Assembly (NCBI RefSeq): GCF_032452875.1
Contig: NW_026893841.1
Span: 62,001 to 126,000, forward strand
Reading direction: 5' to 3'
Length of the DNA: 64,000 bases
Origin: Bos javanicus
Taxonomy: Eukaryota; Chordata; Mammalia; Artiodactyla; Bovidae
Below are positions 37,831 to 49,836 of this stretch, one piece after another. Under the pieces are notes generated by a model that did not search any database, was not told the origin of the DNA, and saw only the letters and a list, made by a program, of their open reading frames with translations. The stretch's first letter is position 1. Every line of letters starts with the position of its first letter. A program made the position numbers and the translations under genes.

Positions 37831-38071
37831 CCTGCTGAACTGCGTGATTACTGTCTGCTCATCTGCTTGACAATTGCCAGCTGAGCTGCACGATTCCTGC
37901 CTGTCATCTGCTTGACAATTGCCAGCTGTGCTGCGTAATTCCTGCCTGCTCAGCTGCTTGATTGTTGCCAGCTGAGCAGCATGATTCCTCACACCTGTGT
38001 TCCATGATTATTGCCTGCTGACTGTTTGATTCATGCCTACTCAGCTCTTTGTTTATTGCCTCCAGAGGCAC
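37831..38071. repeat. Pvu-type block D25 (type A, cacacctgtg form)
   Basis: Preceded by gatcaggg, unlike its partner D22. Reads ctgctgaactgcg and gattgttgcc. Confidence 0.92.
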
Positions 38072-39734
38072 ATGATCAGTGTATGATAGCAAACATGATC
38101 AGCGCATGATCAGTCACATGATCAGCGCCATTAAGTCCCGTGATCACTACATGATAGTCATGTGATCAGTCCATGCTTAGTCACGGTATCAGTGCATGAT
38201 CAGCCACGTGATCAGTGCATGATCTGTCACAAGATTAGTGTATGATCATCCACGTGATCAGTGCACGGGCAGTCATGTGATCAGTGCATGATATAGACGT
38301 GAACAGTGCATGATCAGTCTCGTGATCAGTGCATGATAGCCACGTGATCAGTGCATGATCAGTCACCTGATGGGTGTATGATCATTCACGTGACCTGTAC
38401 ATCGTAGCTACGTGATCATTGCATGATCAGCCACGTGAGTAGTTCATGACAGCCACGTGATCACTGCATGATCAGTCACGTGATCAGTGCATGATCAGTC
38501 ATGTGACCAGTACATGGTAGCTGCGTGATCATGGCATGATCAGCCACGTGAACAGTGCATGATAGCCACGTGATCAGTGCATGATCAGACACGTGATCAG
38601 TGCATGATCAGTCACGTGATCAGTGCATGATCAGCCACGTGATCAGTGCATGATCAGGCACGTGATCAGTGCATGATCAGCCACGTGATCAGTGCATGAT
38701 CTGTCACGTGATTAGTGTATGATCATCCACGTGATCAGTGCACGGGCAGTCATGTGAACAGTGCATGATATAGACGTAAACAGTGCATGATCAGTCTCGT
38801 GATCAGTGCATGATAGCCACGTGATCAGTGCATGATCAGTCACCTGATGGGTGTATGATCATTCACGTGACCTGTACATGGTAGTTACGTGATCATTGCA
38901 TGATCAGCCACGTGAGTAGTTCATGACAGCCACGTGATCACTGCATGATCAGTCACGTGATCAGTGCATGATCAGTCATGTGACCAGTACATGGTAGCTG
39001 CGTGATCATGGCATGATCAGCCACGTGAACAGTGCATGATAGCCACGTGATCAGTGCATGATCAGACACGTGATCAGTGCATGATCAGTCATGGATCAGT
39101 GCATGATCAGCCACGTGATCAGTGCATGACCAGGCACGTGATCAGTGCATGATCAGCCACGTGATCAGTGCATGATAGCCACGTGATCAGTGCATGATCA
39201 GTCACGTGATCAGTGCATGATAGCCACGTGGTCAGTGCATGATCAGTCACGTGATCAGTACATGATCAGTCACGTGAACAGTGCATGATCATTTACGTGA
39301 TCTTTGTATGATCAATCACGTTACCAGTATATGGTTGCTACGTGATCATTCCATGACGAGCCACGTGAGCAGTGCATGATAGCCACGTGATGTGCGCATG
39401 AGTTACGTGAGCAGAGTATGATCAGCCACGTGATCAGTGCATGAGTGCCACGTGATCAGTGCATGATATGTCACGTGACAGGTGTGTGATCAGCCACGTG
39501 AACAGTGCATGTTCAGCCACGTGATCAGTGCATGATAGCCACGTGATCAGTGCATGATCAGTTACGTGAGCAGTGTATGATCAGCCACGTGATCAGTGCA
39601 TGGTCAGACACGTGAACAGTGTATGATCAGCCACGTGATCAGTGCATGATATCCAAGTGATCAGTGCATGATCATCACGTGATCAGTGTATGATCAGCCA
39701 CGTGAACAGTGCATGCTCAGTCACGTGATCTGGG
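38072..39734. repeat. Sau-type array S25
   Basis: Landmarks b-e are present twice (gatctgtcac at 38221 and 38698, 477 bp apart), then h, i, j, k, l. No f or g. Total HOR length is 1,904 bp although the composition differs from S1. Confidence 0.9.
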
Positions 39735-39975
39735 CCTGCTGAGCTGCGTGATTACTGTCTGCTCATCTGCTTGACAATTGCCAGCTGAGCTGCACGATTC
39801 CTGCCTGTCATCTGCTTGACAATTGCCAGCTGTGCTGCGTAATTCCTGCCTGCTCAGCTTCTTGATTATTGCCAGCTGAGCAGCATGATTCCTCACACCT
39901 GAGTTCCATGATTATTGCCTGCTGACTGTTTGATTCGTGCCTACTCAGCTCTTTGTTTATTGCCTCCAGAGGCAC
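39735..39975. repeat. Pvu-type block D26 (type A)
   Basis: cacacctgag form with a private ctcagcttcttg. Confidence 0.92.
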
Positions 39976-40960
39976 ATGATCAGTGTATGATAGCAAACAT
40001 GATCAGCGCATGATCAGTCACATGATCAGCGCCATTAAGTCACGTGATCACTACATGATAGTCATGTGATCAGTCCATGCTCAGTCACGGTATCAGTGCA
40101 TGATCAGCCACGTGATCAGTGCATGATCTGTCACAAGATTAGTGTATGATCATCCACGTGATCAGTGCATGGGCAGTCATGTGATCAGTGCATGATATAG
40201 ACGTGAACAGTGCATGACCAGTCTCGTGATCAGTGCATGATAGCCACGTGATCAGTGCATGATCAGTCACCTGATGGGTGTATGATCATTCACGTGACCT
40301 GTACATGGTAGCTACATGTTCATTGCATGATCAGCCACGTGAGTAGTGCATGATCGCCACGTGATCACTGCATGATCAGTCACGTGATCAGTGCATGATC
40401 AGTCATGTGACCAGTACATGGTAGCTGCGTGATCATGGCATGATCAGCCACGTGAGCAGTGCATGATAGCCACGTGATCAGTGCATGATCAGACACGAGA
40501 TCAGTGCATGATCAGTCACGTGATCAGTGCATGATCAGCCACGTGATCAGTGCATGACCAGCCACGTGATCAGTGTATGTCCAGCCAAGTGATCAGTGCA
40601 TGATAGCCACGTGATCAGTGCATGATCAGTTATGTGATCAGTGCATGGTCAGTCACGTGATCATGTGTGATCAGCCACGTGATCAGTGCGTCATGAGCCA
40701 CGTGATCAGTGCAGGATCAATTACGTGATCAGTGCATGATCAGTCACGTGACCAGTACATGGTTGCTACGTGATCGGTGCATGATCAGCCACGTGATCAG
40801 TGCATGATAGCCACGTGATCAGTGCATGATCAGTTACATGAGCAGTGTATGATCAGCCACGTGATCAGTGCATGATATCCAAGTGATCAGTGCATGATCA
40901 TCACGTGATCAGTGCATGATCAGCCACGTGAACAGTGCATGCTCAGTCACGTGATCTGGG
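39976..40960. repeat. Sau-type array S26
   Basis: Landmarks a-e, gtccagccaagtg near 40569, gcgtcatgagcc near 40687, f, then cagttacatgagc, k and l. The h-j section is missing. Confidence 0.9.
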
Positions 40961-41201
40961 CCTGCTGAGCTGCGTGATTACTGTCTGCTCATCTGCTTGA
41001 CAATTGCCAGCTGAGCTGCACGATTCCTGCCTGTCATCTGCTTGACAATTGCCAGCTGTGCTGCGTAATTCCTGCCTGCTCAGCTGCTTGATTATGGCCA
41101 GCTGAGCAGCATGATTCCTCACACCTGTGTTCCATGATTATTGCCTGCTGACTGTTTGATTCGTGCCTACTCAGCTCTTTGTTTATTGCCTCCAGAGGCA
41201 C
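40961..41201. repeat. Pvu-type block D27 (type A, cacacctgtg form)
   Basis: Reads gattatggcc. A t-to-c change just beyond the block (catgaccagcg) removes a minus-strand stop, so the frame here (41034-41237) is 67 codons and opens with ATG. The other copies open with TTG. Confidence 0.92.
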
Positions 41202-41664
41202 ATGATCAGTGTATGATAGCAAACATGACCAGCGCATGATCAGTCACATGATCAGCGCCATTAAGTCACGTGATCACTACATGATAGTCACGTGATCAGT
41301 CCATGCTCAGTCACGTATCAGTGCATGATCAGCCACGTGATCAGTGCATGATCTGTCACAAGATTAGTGTATCATCATCCACGTGATCAGTGCACGGGCA
41401 GTCATGTGATCAGTGCATGATATAGACGTGAACAGTGCATGTTCAGTCTCGTGATCAGTGCATGATAGCCACGTGATCAGTGCATGATCAGTTACGTGAG
41501 CAGTGTATGATCAGCCACGTGATCAGTGCATGGTCAGACACGTGAACAGTGTATGATCAGCCACGTGATCAGTGCATGATATCCAAGTGATCAGTGCATG
41601 ATCATCACATGATCAGTGTATGATGAGCCACGTGAACAGTGCATGCTCAGTCACGTGATCTGGG
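41202..41664. repeat. Sau-type array S27 (463 bp)
   Basis: Landmarks a, b, c, then a direct jump to k and l. Landmark a is followed by cacgtatcag (1-bp loss), shared with S30. Confidence 0.9.
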
Positions 41665-41905
41665 CCTGCTGAGCTGCGTGATTACTGTCTGCTCATCTGC
41701 TTGACAATTGCCAGCTGAGCTGCACGATTCCTGCCTGTCATCTGCTTGACAATTGCAAGCTGTGCTGCGTAATTCCTGCCTGCTCAGCTGCTTGATTATT
41801 GCCAGCTGAGCAGCATGATTCCTCACACCTGAGTTCCATGATTATTTCCTGCTGACTGTTTGATTCGTGCCTACTCAGCTCTTTGTTTATTGCCTCCAGA
41901 GTCAC
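41665..41905. repeat. Pvu-type block D28 (type A)
   Basis: Three private changes: attgcaagctg (a PvuII site lost), gattatttcc and ccagagtcac. Confidence 0.92.
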
Positions 41906-43091
41906 ATGATCAGTGTATGATAGCAAACATGATCAGCGCATGATCAGTCACATGATCAGCGCCATTAAGTCACGTGATCACTACATGATAGTGATGTGAT
42001 CAGTCCATGTTCAGTCACGGTATCAGTGCATGATCAGCCACGTGATCAGTACATGATCTGTCACAAAATTAGTGTATGATCATCCACGTGATCAGTGCAC
42101 GGGCAGTCATGTGATCAGTGCATGATATAGACGTGATCAGTGCATGATCAGTCACGTGATCAGTGCATGATAGCCACGTGATCAGTGCATGATCAGTCAC
42201 CTGATGGGTGTATGATCATTCACGTGACCTGTACATGGTAGCTACATGTTCATTGCATGATCAGCCACGTGAGTAGTGCATGATAGCCACGTGATCAGTG
42301 CATGATCAGTCACGTGATCAGTGCATGATCAGTCATGTGACCAGTACATGGTAGCTGCGTGATCATGGCATGATCAGCCACGTGATCAGTGCATGATAGC
42401 CACGTGATCAGTGCATGATCAGTCACGTGATCAGTGCATGATCAGTCACGTGATCAGTGCATGATCAGCCACGTGATCAGTGCATGATCAGGCACGTGAT
42501 CAGTGCATGATCAGCCACGTGATCAGTGCATGATAGCCACGTGATCAGTGCATGATCAGTCACGTGATCAGTGCATGATAGCCACGTGATCAGTGCATGA
42601 TCAGTCACGTGATCAGTGCATGATCAGTCACGTGAACAGTGCATGATCATTTACGTGATCAGTGCATGATCAGTCACGTGACCAGTATATGGTTGCTACG
42701 TGATCATTCCATGACGAGCCACGTGAGCAGTGCATGATAGCCACGTGATGTGTGCATGAGTTACGTGAGCAGAGTATGATCAGCCACGTGATCAGTGCAT
42801 GAGTGCCACGTGATCAGTGCATGATATGTCACGTGACAGTGTGTGATCAGCCACGTGAACAGTGCATGTTCAGCCACGTGATCAGTGCATGATAGCCACG
42901 TGATCAGTGCATGATCAGTTACGTGAGCAGTGTATGATCAGCCACGTGATCAGTGCATGGTCAGACACGTGAACAGTGTATGATCAGCCACGTGATCAGT
43001 GCATGATATCCAAGTGATCAGTGCATGATCATCACGTGATCAGTGTATGATCAGCCACGTGAACAGTGCATGCTCAGTCACGTGATCTGGG
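41906..43091. repeat. Sau-type array S28
   Basis: Landmarks a-e, a canonical stretch, then h, i, j, k, l. Private gtgatgtg near 41992 and cacaaaattag near 42062. Confidence 0.9.
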
Positions 43092-43332
43092 CCTGCTGAG
43101 CTGCGTGATTACTGTCTGCTCATCTGCTTGACAATTGCCAGCTGAGCTGCACGATTCCTGCCTGTCATCTGCTTGACAATTGCCAGCTGTGCTGCGTAAT
43201 TCCTGCCTGCTCAGCTGCTTGATTATTGCCAGCTGAGCAGCATGATTCCTCACACCTGAGTTCCATGATTATTGCCTGCTGACTGTTTGATTCGTGCCTA
43301 CTCAGCTCTTTGTTTATTGCCTCCAGAGGCAC
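43092..43332. repeat. Pvu-type block D29 (type A)
   Basis: Matches the D1 form. Positional partner of D26 but without its ctcagcttcttg change. Confidence 0.92.
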
Positions 43333-44314
43333 ATGATCAGTGTATGATAGCAAACATGATCAGCGCATGATCAGTCACATGATCAGCGCCATTAAGTCAC
43401 GTGATCACTACATGATAGTCATGTGATCATTCCATGCTCAGTCACGGTATCAGTGCATGATCAGCCACGTGATCAGTGCATGATCTGTCACAAGATTAGT
43501 GTATGATCATCCACGTGATCAGTGCATGGGCAGTCATGTGATCAGTGCATGATATAGACGTGAACAGTGCATGATCAGTCTCGTGATCAGTGCATGATAG
43601 CCACGTGATAAGTGCATGATCAATCACCTGATGGGTGTATGATCATTCACGTGACCTGTACATGGTAGCTACATGTTCATTGCATGATCAGCCACGTGAG
43701 TAGTTCATGATAGCGACGTGATCACTGCATGATCAGTCACGTGATCAGTGCATGATCAGTCATGTGACCAGTACATGGTAGCTGCGTAATCATGGCATGA
43801 TCAGCCACGTGATCAGTGCATGATAGCCACGTGATCAGTGCATGATCAGCCACGTGATCAGTGCATGATCAGTCACGTGATCAGTGCATGATCAGCCACG
43901 TGATCAGTGCATGATCAGGCACGTGATCAGTGCATGTCAGCCACGTGATCAGTGCATGATAGCCACGTGATCAGTGCATGATCAGCCACGTGATCAGTGC
44001 ATGATCAGTCACGTGATCAGTGTGATCAGCCACGTGATCAGTGCACATGAGCCACGTGATCAGTGCATGATCAATTACGTGATCAGTGCATGATCAGTCA
44101 CGTGACCAGTACATGGTAGCTACGTGATCAGTGCATGATCAGCCACGTGATCAGTGCATGATAGCCACGTGATCAGTGCATGATCAGTCACGTGATCAGT
44201 GCATGATCAGCCACGTGATCAGTGCATGATATCCACGTGATCAGTGCATGATCATCACGTGATCAGTGTATGATCAGCCACGTGAACAGTGCATGCTCAG
44301 TCACGTGATCAGGG
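43333..44314. repeat. Sau-type array S29 (counterpart of S26)
   Basis: Landmarks a-e, f and l. gtgcacatgagcc near 44041 matches the damaged unit of S26. Units are closer to canonical than in S26. Confidence 0.9.
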
Positions 44315-44554
44315 CCTGCTGAGCTGCGTGATTACTGTCTGCTCATCTGCTTGACAATTGCCAGCTGAGCTGCACGATTCCTGCCTGTCATCTGCTTGAC
44401 AATTGCCAGCTGTGCTGCGTAATTCCTGCCTGCTCAGCTGCTTGATTATTGCCAGCTGAGCAGCATGATTCCTCACACCTGTGTTCCATGATTATTGCCT
44501 GCTGACTGTTTGATCGTGCCTACTCAGCTCTTTGTTTATTGCCTCCAGAGGCAC
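44315..44554. repeat. Pvu-type block D30 (type A, cacacctgtg form, 1-bp deletion)
   Basis: One t is lost in tttgatcgtg, giving 240 bp and breaking the long minus-strand frame. Partner of D27. Confidence 0.92.
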
Positions 44555-45017
44555 ATGATCAGTGTATGATAGCAAACATGATCAGCGCATGATCAGTCAC
44601 ATGATCAGCGCCATTAAGTCACGTGATCAGTACATGATAGTCATGTGATCAGTCCATGCTCAGTCACGTATCAGTGCATGATCAGCCACGTGATCAGTGC
44701 ATGATCAGTCACGTGATCAGTGTATGATCATCCACGTGATCAGTGCATGGGCAGTCATGTGATCAGTGCATGATATAGACGTGATCAGTGCATGATCAGT
44801 CACGTGATCAGTGCATGATAGCCACGTGATCAGTGCATGATCAGTTACGTGAGCAGTGTATGATCAGCCACGTGATCAGTGCATGATCAGACACGTGAAC
44901 AGTGTATGATCAGCCACGTGATCAGTGCATGATAGCCAAGTGATCAGTGCATGATCATCACGTGATCAGTGTATGATCAGCCACGTGAACAGTGCATGCT
45001 CAGTCACGTGATCTGGG
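44555..45017. repeat. Sau-type array S30 (counterpart of S27)
   Basis: 463 bp, with the shared cacgtatcag. Landmark b has reverted to cagtcacgtg and k to gatagccaagtg. Confidence 0.9.
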
Positions 45018-45258
45018 CCTGCTGAGCTGCGTGATTACTGTCTGCTCATCTGCTTGACAATTGCCAGCTGAGCTGCACGATTCCTGCCTGTCATCTGCTT
45101 GACAATTGCCAGCTGTGCTGCGTAATTCCTGCCTGCTCAGCTGCTTGATTATTGCCAGCTGAGCAGCATGATTCCTCACACCTGAGTTCCATGATTATTG
45201 CCTGCTGACTGTTTGATTCGTGCCTACTCAGCTCTTTGTTTATTGCCTCCAGAGGCAC
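45018..45258. repeat. Pvu-type block D31 (type A)
   Basis: Standard block. Lacks the three private changes of its partner D28. Confidence 0.92.
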
Positions 45259-46539
45259 ATGATCAGTGTATGATAGCAAACATGATCAGCGCATGATCAG
45301 TAACATGATCAGCGCCATTAAGTCACGTGATCACTACATGATAGTCATGTGATCAGTCCATGCTCAGTCACGGTATCAGTGCATGATCAGCCACGTGATC
45401 AGTGCATGATCTGTCACATGATTAGTGTATGATCATCCACGTGATCAGTGCATGGGCAGTCATGTGATCAGTGCATGATATAGACGTGATCAGTGCATGA
45501 TCAGTCTCGTGATCAGTGCATGATAGCCACGTGATCAGTGCATGATCAGTCACCTGATGAGTGTATGATCATTCACGTGACCTGTACATGGTAGCTACAT
45601 GATCATTGCATGATCAGCCACGTGAGTAGTGCATGATAGCCACGTGATCACTGCATGATCAGTCACGTGATCAGTGCATGATCAGTCATGTGACCAGTAC
45701 ATGGTAGCTGCGTGATCATGCATGATCAGCCACGTGATCAGTGCATGGTAGCCACGTGATCAGTGCATGATCAGCCACGTGATCAGTGCATGATCAGTCA
45801 CGTGATCAGTGCATGATCAGTCACGTGATCAGTGCATGATAGCCACGTGATCAGTGCATGATCAGCCACGTGATCAGTGCATGATAGCTACGTGATCAGT
45901 GCATGATCAGCCACGTGATCAGTGCATGATCAGTCACGTGATCAGTGCATGATCAGCCACGTGATCAGTGCATGATCAGTCACGTGATCAGTGCATGATC
46001 AGCCACGTGATCAGTGCATGATCAGTCACGTGATCAGTGCATGATATAGACGTGATCAGTGCATGATCAGTCACGTGATCAGTGCATGATAGCCACGTGA
46101 TCAGTGCATGATCAGTCACGTGATCATGTGTGATCAGCCACGTGATCAGTGCATGATCAATTACGTGATCAGTGCATGATCAGTCACGTGACCAGTACAT
46201 GGTTGCTACGTGATCAGTGCATGATCAGCCACGTGAGCAGTGCATGATAGCCACGTGATCAGTGCATGATCAGTCACGTGATCAGTGCATGATCAGTCAC
46301 GTGATCAGTGCATGATCAGCCACGTGATCAGTGCATGATCAGTCACGTGACCAGTGCATGATAGCTACGTGATCAGTGCATGATCAGCCACGTGATCAGT
46401 GCATGATCAGCCACGTGATCAGTGCATGATCAGCCACGTGATCAGTGCATGATCAGCCACGTGATCAGTGCATGATCAGACACGTGATCAGTGTATGATC
46501 AGCCACGTGAACAGTGCATGCTCAGTCACGTGATCTGGG
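45259..46539. repeat. Sau-type array S31
   Basis: Landmarks a-e, then near-canonical units. Landmark c occurs a second time at 46043, 566 bp after the first, then f and l. Confidence 0.9.
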
Positions 46540-46780
46540 CCTGCTGAGCTGCGTGATTACTGTCTGCTCATCTGCTTGACAATTGCCAGCTGAGCTGCAC
46601 GATTCCTGCCTGTCATCTGCTTGACAATTGCCAGCTGTGCTGCGTAATTCCTGCCTGCTCAGCTGCTTGATTATTGCCAGCTGAGCAGCATGATTCCTCA
46701 CAGCTGAGTTCCATGATTATTGCCTGCTGACTGTTTGATTCGTGCCTACTCAGCTCTTTGTTTATTGCCTCCAGAGGCAC
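46540..46780. repeat. Pvu-type block D32 (type A, cacagctgag form)
   Basis: Five CAGCTG sites, as in D7. Preceded by gatctggg. Confidence 0.92.
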
Positions 46781-47378
46781 ATGATCAGTGTATGATAGCA
46801 AACATGATCAGCGCATGATCAGTCACATGATCAGCGCCATTAAGTCACGTGATCACTACATGATAGTCATGTGATCAGTCCATGCTCAGTCACGGTATCA
46901 GTGCATGATCAGCCACGTGATCAGTGCATGATCTGTCACATGATTAGTGTATGATCATCCACGTGATCAGTGCATGGCAGTCATGTGATCAGTGCATGAT
47001 ATAGACGTGATCAGTGCATGATCAGTCTCGTGATCAGTGCATGATAGCCACGTGATCAGTGCATGATCAGTCACCTGATGGGTGTATGATCATTCACGTG
47101 ACCTGTACATGGTAGCTACATGTTCATTGCATGATCAGCCACGTGAGTAGTGCATGATAGCCACGTGATCAGTGCATGATCAGTCACGTGATCAGTGCAT
47201 GATCAGTCATGTGACCAGTACATGGTAGCTGCGTGATCATGCATGATCAGCCACGTGAGCAGTGCATGATAGCCACGTGATCAGTGCATGATCAGTCACG
47301 TGATCAGTGCATGATCAGCCACGTGATCAGTGCATGATCAGCCACGTGATCAGTGCATGATCAGTCACGTGATCAGGG
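46781..47378. repeat. Sau-type array S32 (598 bp)
   Basis: Landmarks a-e, then a few canonical units lead straight into D33; f-l are all missing. One g is lost in catggcagtc near 46974. Confidence 0.9.
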
Positions 47379-47619
47379 CCTGCTGAGCTGCGTGATTACT
47401 GTCTGCTCATCTGCTTGACAATTGCCAGCTGAGCTGCACGATTCCTGCCTGTCATCTGCTTGACAATTGCCAGCTGTGCTGCGTAATTCCTGCCTGATCA
47501 GCTGCTTGATTATTGCCAGCTGAGCAGCATGAATCCTCACACCTGTGTTCCATGATTATTGCCTGCTGACTGTTTGATTCGTGCCTACTCAGCTCTTTGT
47601 TTATTGCCTCCAGAGGCAC
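47379..47619. repeat. Pvu-type block D33 (type A, cacacctgtg form)
   Basis: Private cctgatcagctgc and catgaatcc. The right edge is gcacgtgatc. Last block in the window with the cacacctgtg form. Confidence 0.92.
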
Positions 47620-48460
47620 GTGATCAGTGTATGATAGCAAACATGATCAGTGCATGATCAGTCACATGATCAGCGCATTAAGTCACGTGATCAGTACATG
47701 ATAGTCATGTGATCAGTCCATGATCAGTCACGTGATCAGTGCATGATCAGCCACGTGATCAGTGCATGATCTGTCACGTGATTAGTGTATGATCATCCAC
47801 GTGATCAGTGCATGATCAGTCATGTGATCAGTGCATGATATACACGTGATCAGTGCATGATCAGTCACGTGATCAGTGCATGATAGCCACGTGATCAGTG
47901 CATGATCAGTCACGTGATGGGTGCATGATCATTCACGTGACCAGTACATGGCTACGTGATCAGTGCATGATCAGCCACGTGATCAGTGCATGATAGCCAC
48001 GTGATCAGTGCATGATCAGTCACGTGATCAGTGCATGATCAGTCACGTGACCAGTACATGGTAGCTGCGTGATCATGCATGATCAGCCACGTGAGCAGTG
48101 CATGATAGCCACGTGATGTGTGCATGAGTTACGTGAGCAGTGTATGATCAGCCACGTGATCAGTGCATGAGTGCCACGTGATCAGTGCATGATATGTCAC
48201 GTGACAGGTGTGTGATCAGCCACGTGATCAGTGCATGTTCAGCCACGTGATCAGTGCATGATAGCCACGTGATCAGTGCATGATCAGTTACGTGAGCAGT
48301 GTATGATCAGCCACGTGATCAGTGCATGGTCAGACACGTGAACAGTGTATGATCAGCCACGTGATCAGTGCATGATATCCAAGTGATCAGTGCATGATCA
48401 TCACGTGATCAGTGTATGATCAGCCACGTGAACAGTGCATGCTCAGTCACGTGATCAGGG
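47620..48460. repeat. Sau-type array S33 (homogenised landmarks)
   Basis: Landmark a reads gcgcattaag (1-bp loss) and c reads gatatacacg. A shortened catggctacg unit lies near 47948. Then i, j, k, l. Confidence 0.9.
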
Positions 48461-48701
48461 CCTGCTGAGCTGCGTGATTACTGTCTGCTCATCTGCTTGA
48501 CAATTGCCAGCTGAGCTGCACGATTCCTGCCTGTCATCTGCTTGACAATTGCCAGCTGTGCTGCGTAATTCCTGCCTGCTCAGCTGCTTGATTATTGCCA
48601 GCTGAGCAGCATGATTCCTCACACCTGAGTTCCATGATTATTGCCTGCTGACTGTTTGATTCGTGCCTACTCAGCTCTTTGTTTATTGCCTCCAGAGGCA
48701 C
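48461..48701. repeat. Pvu-type block D34 (type A)
   Basis: cacacctgag form, preceded by gatcaggg. Confidence 0.92.
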
Positions 48702-49595
48702 ATGATCAGTGTATGATAGCAAACATGATCAGCGCATGATCAGTCACATGATCAGCGCCATTAAGTCACGTGATCACTACATGATAGTCATGTGATCAGT
48801 CCATGCTCAGTCACGGTATCAGTGCATGATCAGCCACGTGATCAGTGCATGATCTGTCACATGATTAGTGTATGATCATCCACGTGATCAGTGCATGGGC
48901 AGTCATGTGATCAGTGCATGATATAGACGTGATCAGTGCATGATCAGTCACGTGATCAGTGCATGATCAGCCACGTGATCAGTGCATGATCAGCCACGTG
49001 ATCAGTGCATGATCAGTCACGTGATCAGTGCATGATCAGTCACGTGACCAGTACATGGTAGCTACGTGATCATGGCATGATCAGCCACGTGAGCAGTGCA
49101 TGATAGCCACGTGATCAGTGCATGATCAGTCACGTGATCAGTGCATGATCAGTCACGTGATCAGTGCATGATCAGCCACGTGATCAGTGCATGATCAGCC
49201 ACGTGATCAGTGCATGTCAGCCACGTGATCAGTGCATGATAGCCACGTGATCAGTGCATGATAGCCACGTGATCAGTGCATGATCAGTCACGTGATCAGT
49301 GTGATCAGCCACGTGATCAGTGCATGATCAGCCACGTGATCAGTGCATGATCAGCCACGTGATCAGTGCATGATCAGTCACGTGATCAGTGCATGATAGC
49401 CACGTGATCAGTGCATGATCAGCCACGTGAGCAGTGCATGATCAGCCACGTGATCAGTGCATGATCAGTCACGTGATCAGTGTATGATCAGCCACGTGAT
49501 CAGTGCATGATATCCAAGTGATCAGTGCATGATCATCACGTGATCAGTGTATGATCAGCCACGTGAACAGTGCATGATCAGTCACGTGATCTGGG
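48702..49595. repeat. Sau-type array S34
   Basis: Landmarks a-c, then canonical units, then k. The usual landmark l is replaced by gcatgatcag, so the SphI-like gcatgc is missing before D35. Confidence 0.9.
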
Positions 49596-49836
49596 CCTGC
49601 TGAGCTGCGTGATTACTGTCTGCTCATCTGCTTGACAATTGCCAGCTGAGCTGCACGATTCCTGCCTGTCATCTGCTTGACAATTGCCAGCTGTGCTGCG
49701 TAATTCCTGCCTGCTCAGCTGCTTGATTATTGCCAGCTGAGCAGCATGATTCCTCACACCTGAGTTCCATGATTATTGCCTGCTGACTGTTTGATTCGTG
49801 CCTACTCAGCTCTTTGTTTATTGCCTCCAGAGGCAC
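49596..49836. repeat. Pvu-type block D35 (type A)
   Basis: Standard block. The adjoining unit reads caaacgtgatc, with the CpG that other copies lost restored. Confidence 0.92.

Larger units (their letters stand above)
35494..38385. repeat. Duplicated HOR group D23-D25, copy 2 (right end approximate)
   Basis: Partner of 31544 to about 34390. D20 to D23 is 3,950 bp, D21 to D24 3,994 bp and D22 to D25 3,993 bp. The 44-bp difference is two units that S20 lacks and S23 keeps. Confidence 0.88.
39735..41905. repeat. Duplicated HOR group D26-D28, copy 1
   Basis: Spacings of 1226 and 704 bp recur as 1223 and 703 bp. Shared rare marks are the 1-bp loss cacgtatcag after D27/D30 and a damaged catgagcc unit after D26/D29. 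Confidence 0.88.
43092..45258. repeat. Duplicated HOR group D29-D31, copy 2
   Basis: Starts 3,357 bp after copy 1. D27 to D30 is 3,354 bp and D28 to D31 is 3,353 bp. S27 and S30 are both 463 bp. Confidence 0.88.

Noticed and set aside
41034..41237. 67-codon frame with a true ATG in D27
   Set aside because: One t-to-c change removes a stop in this copy only. A chance event in one of 42 copies does not make a gene.
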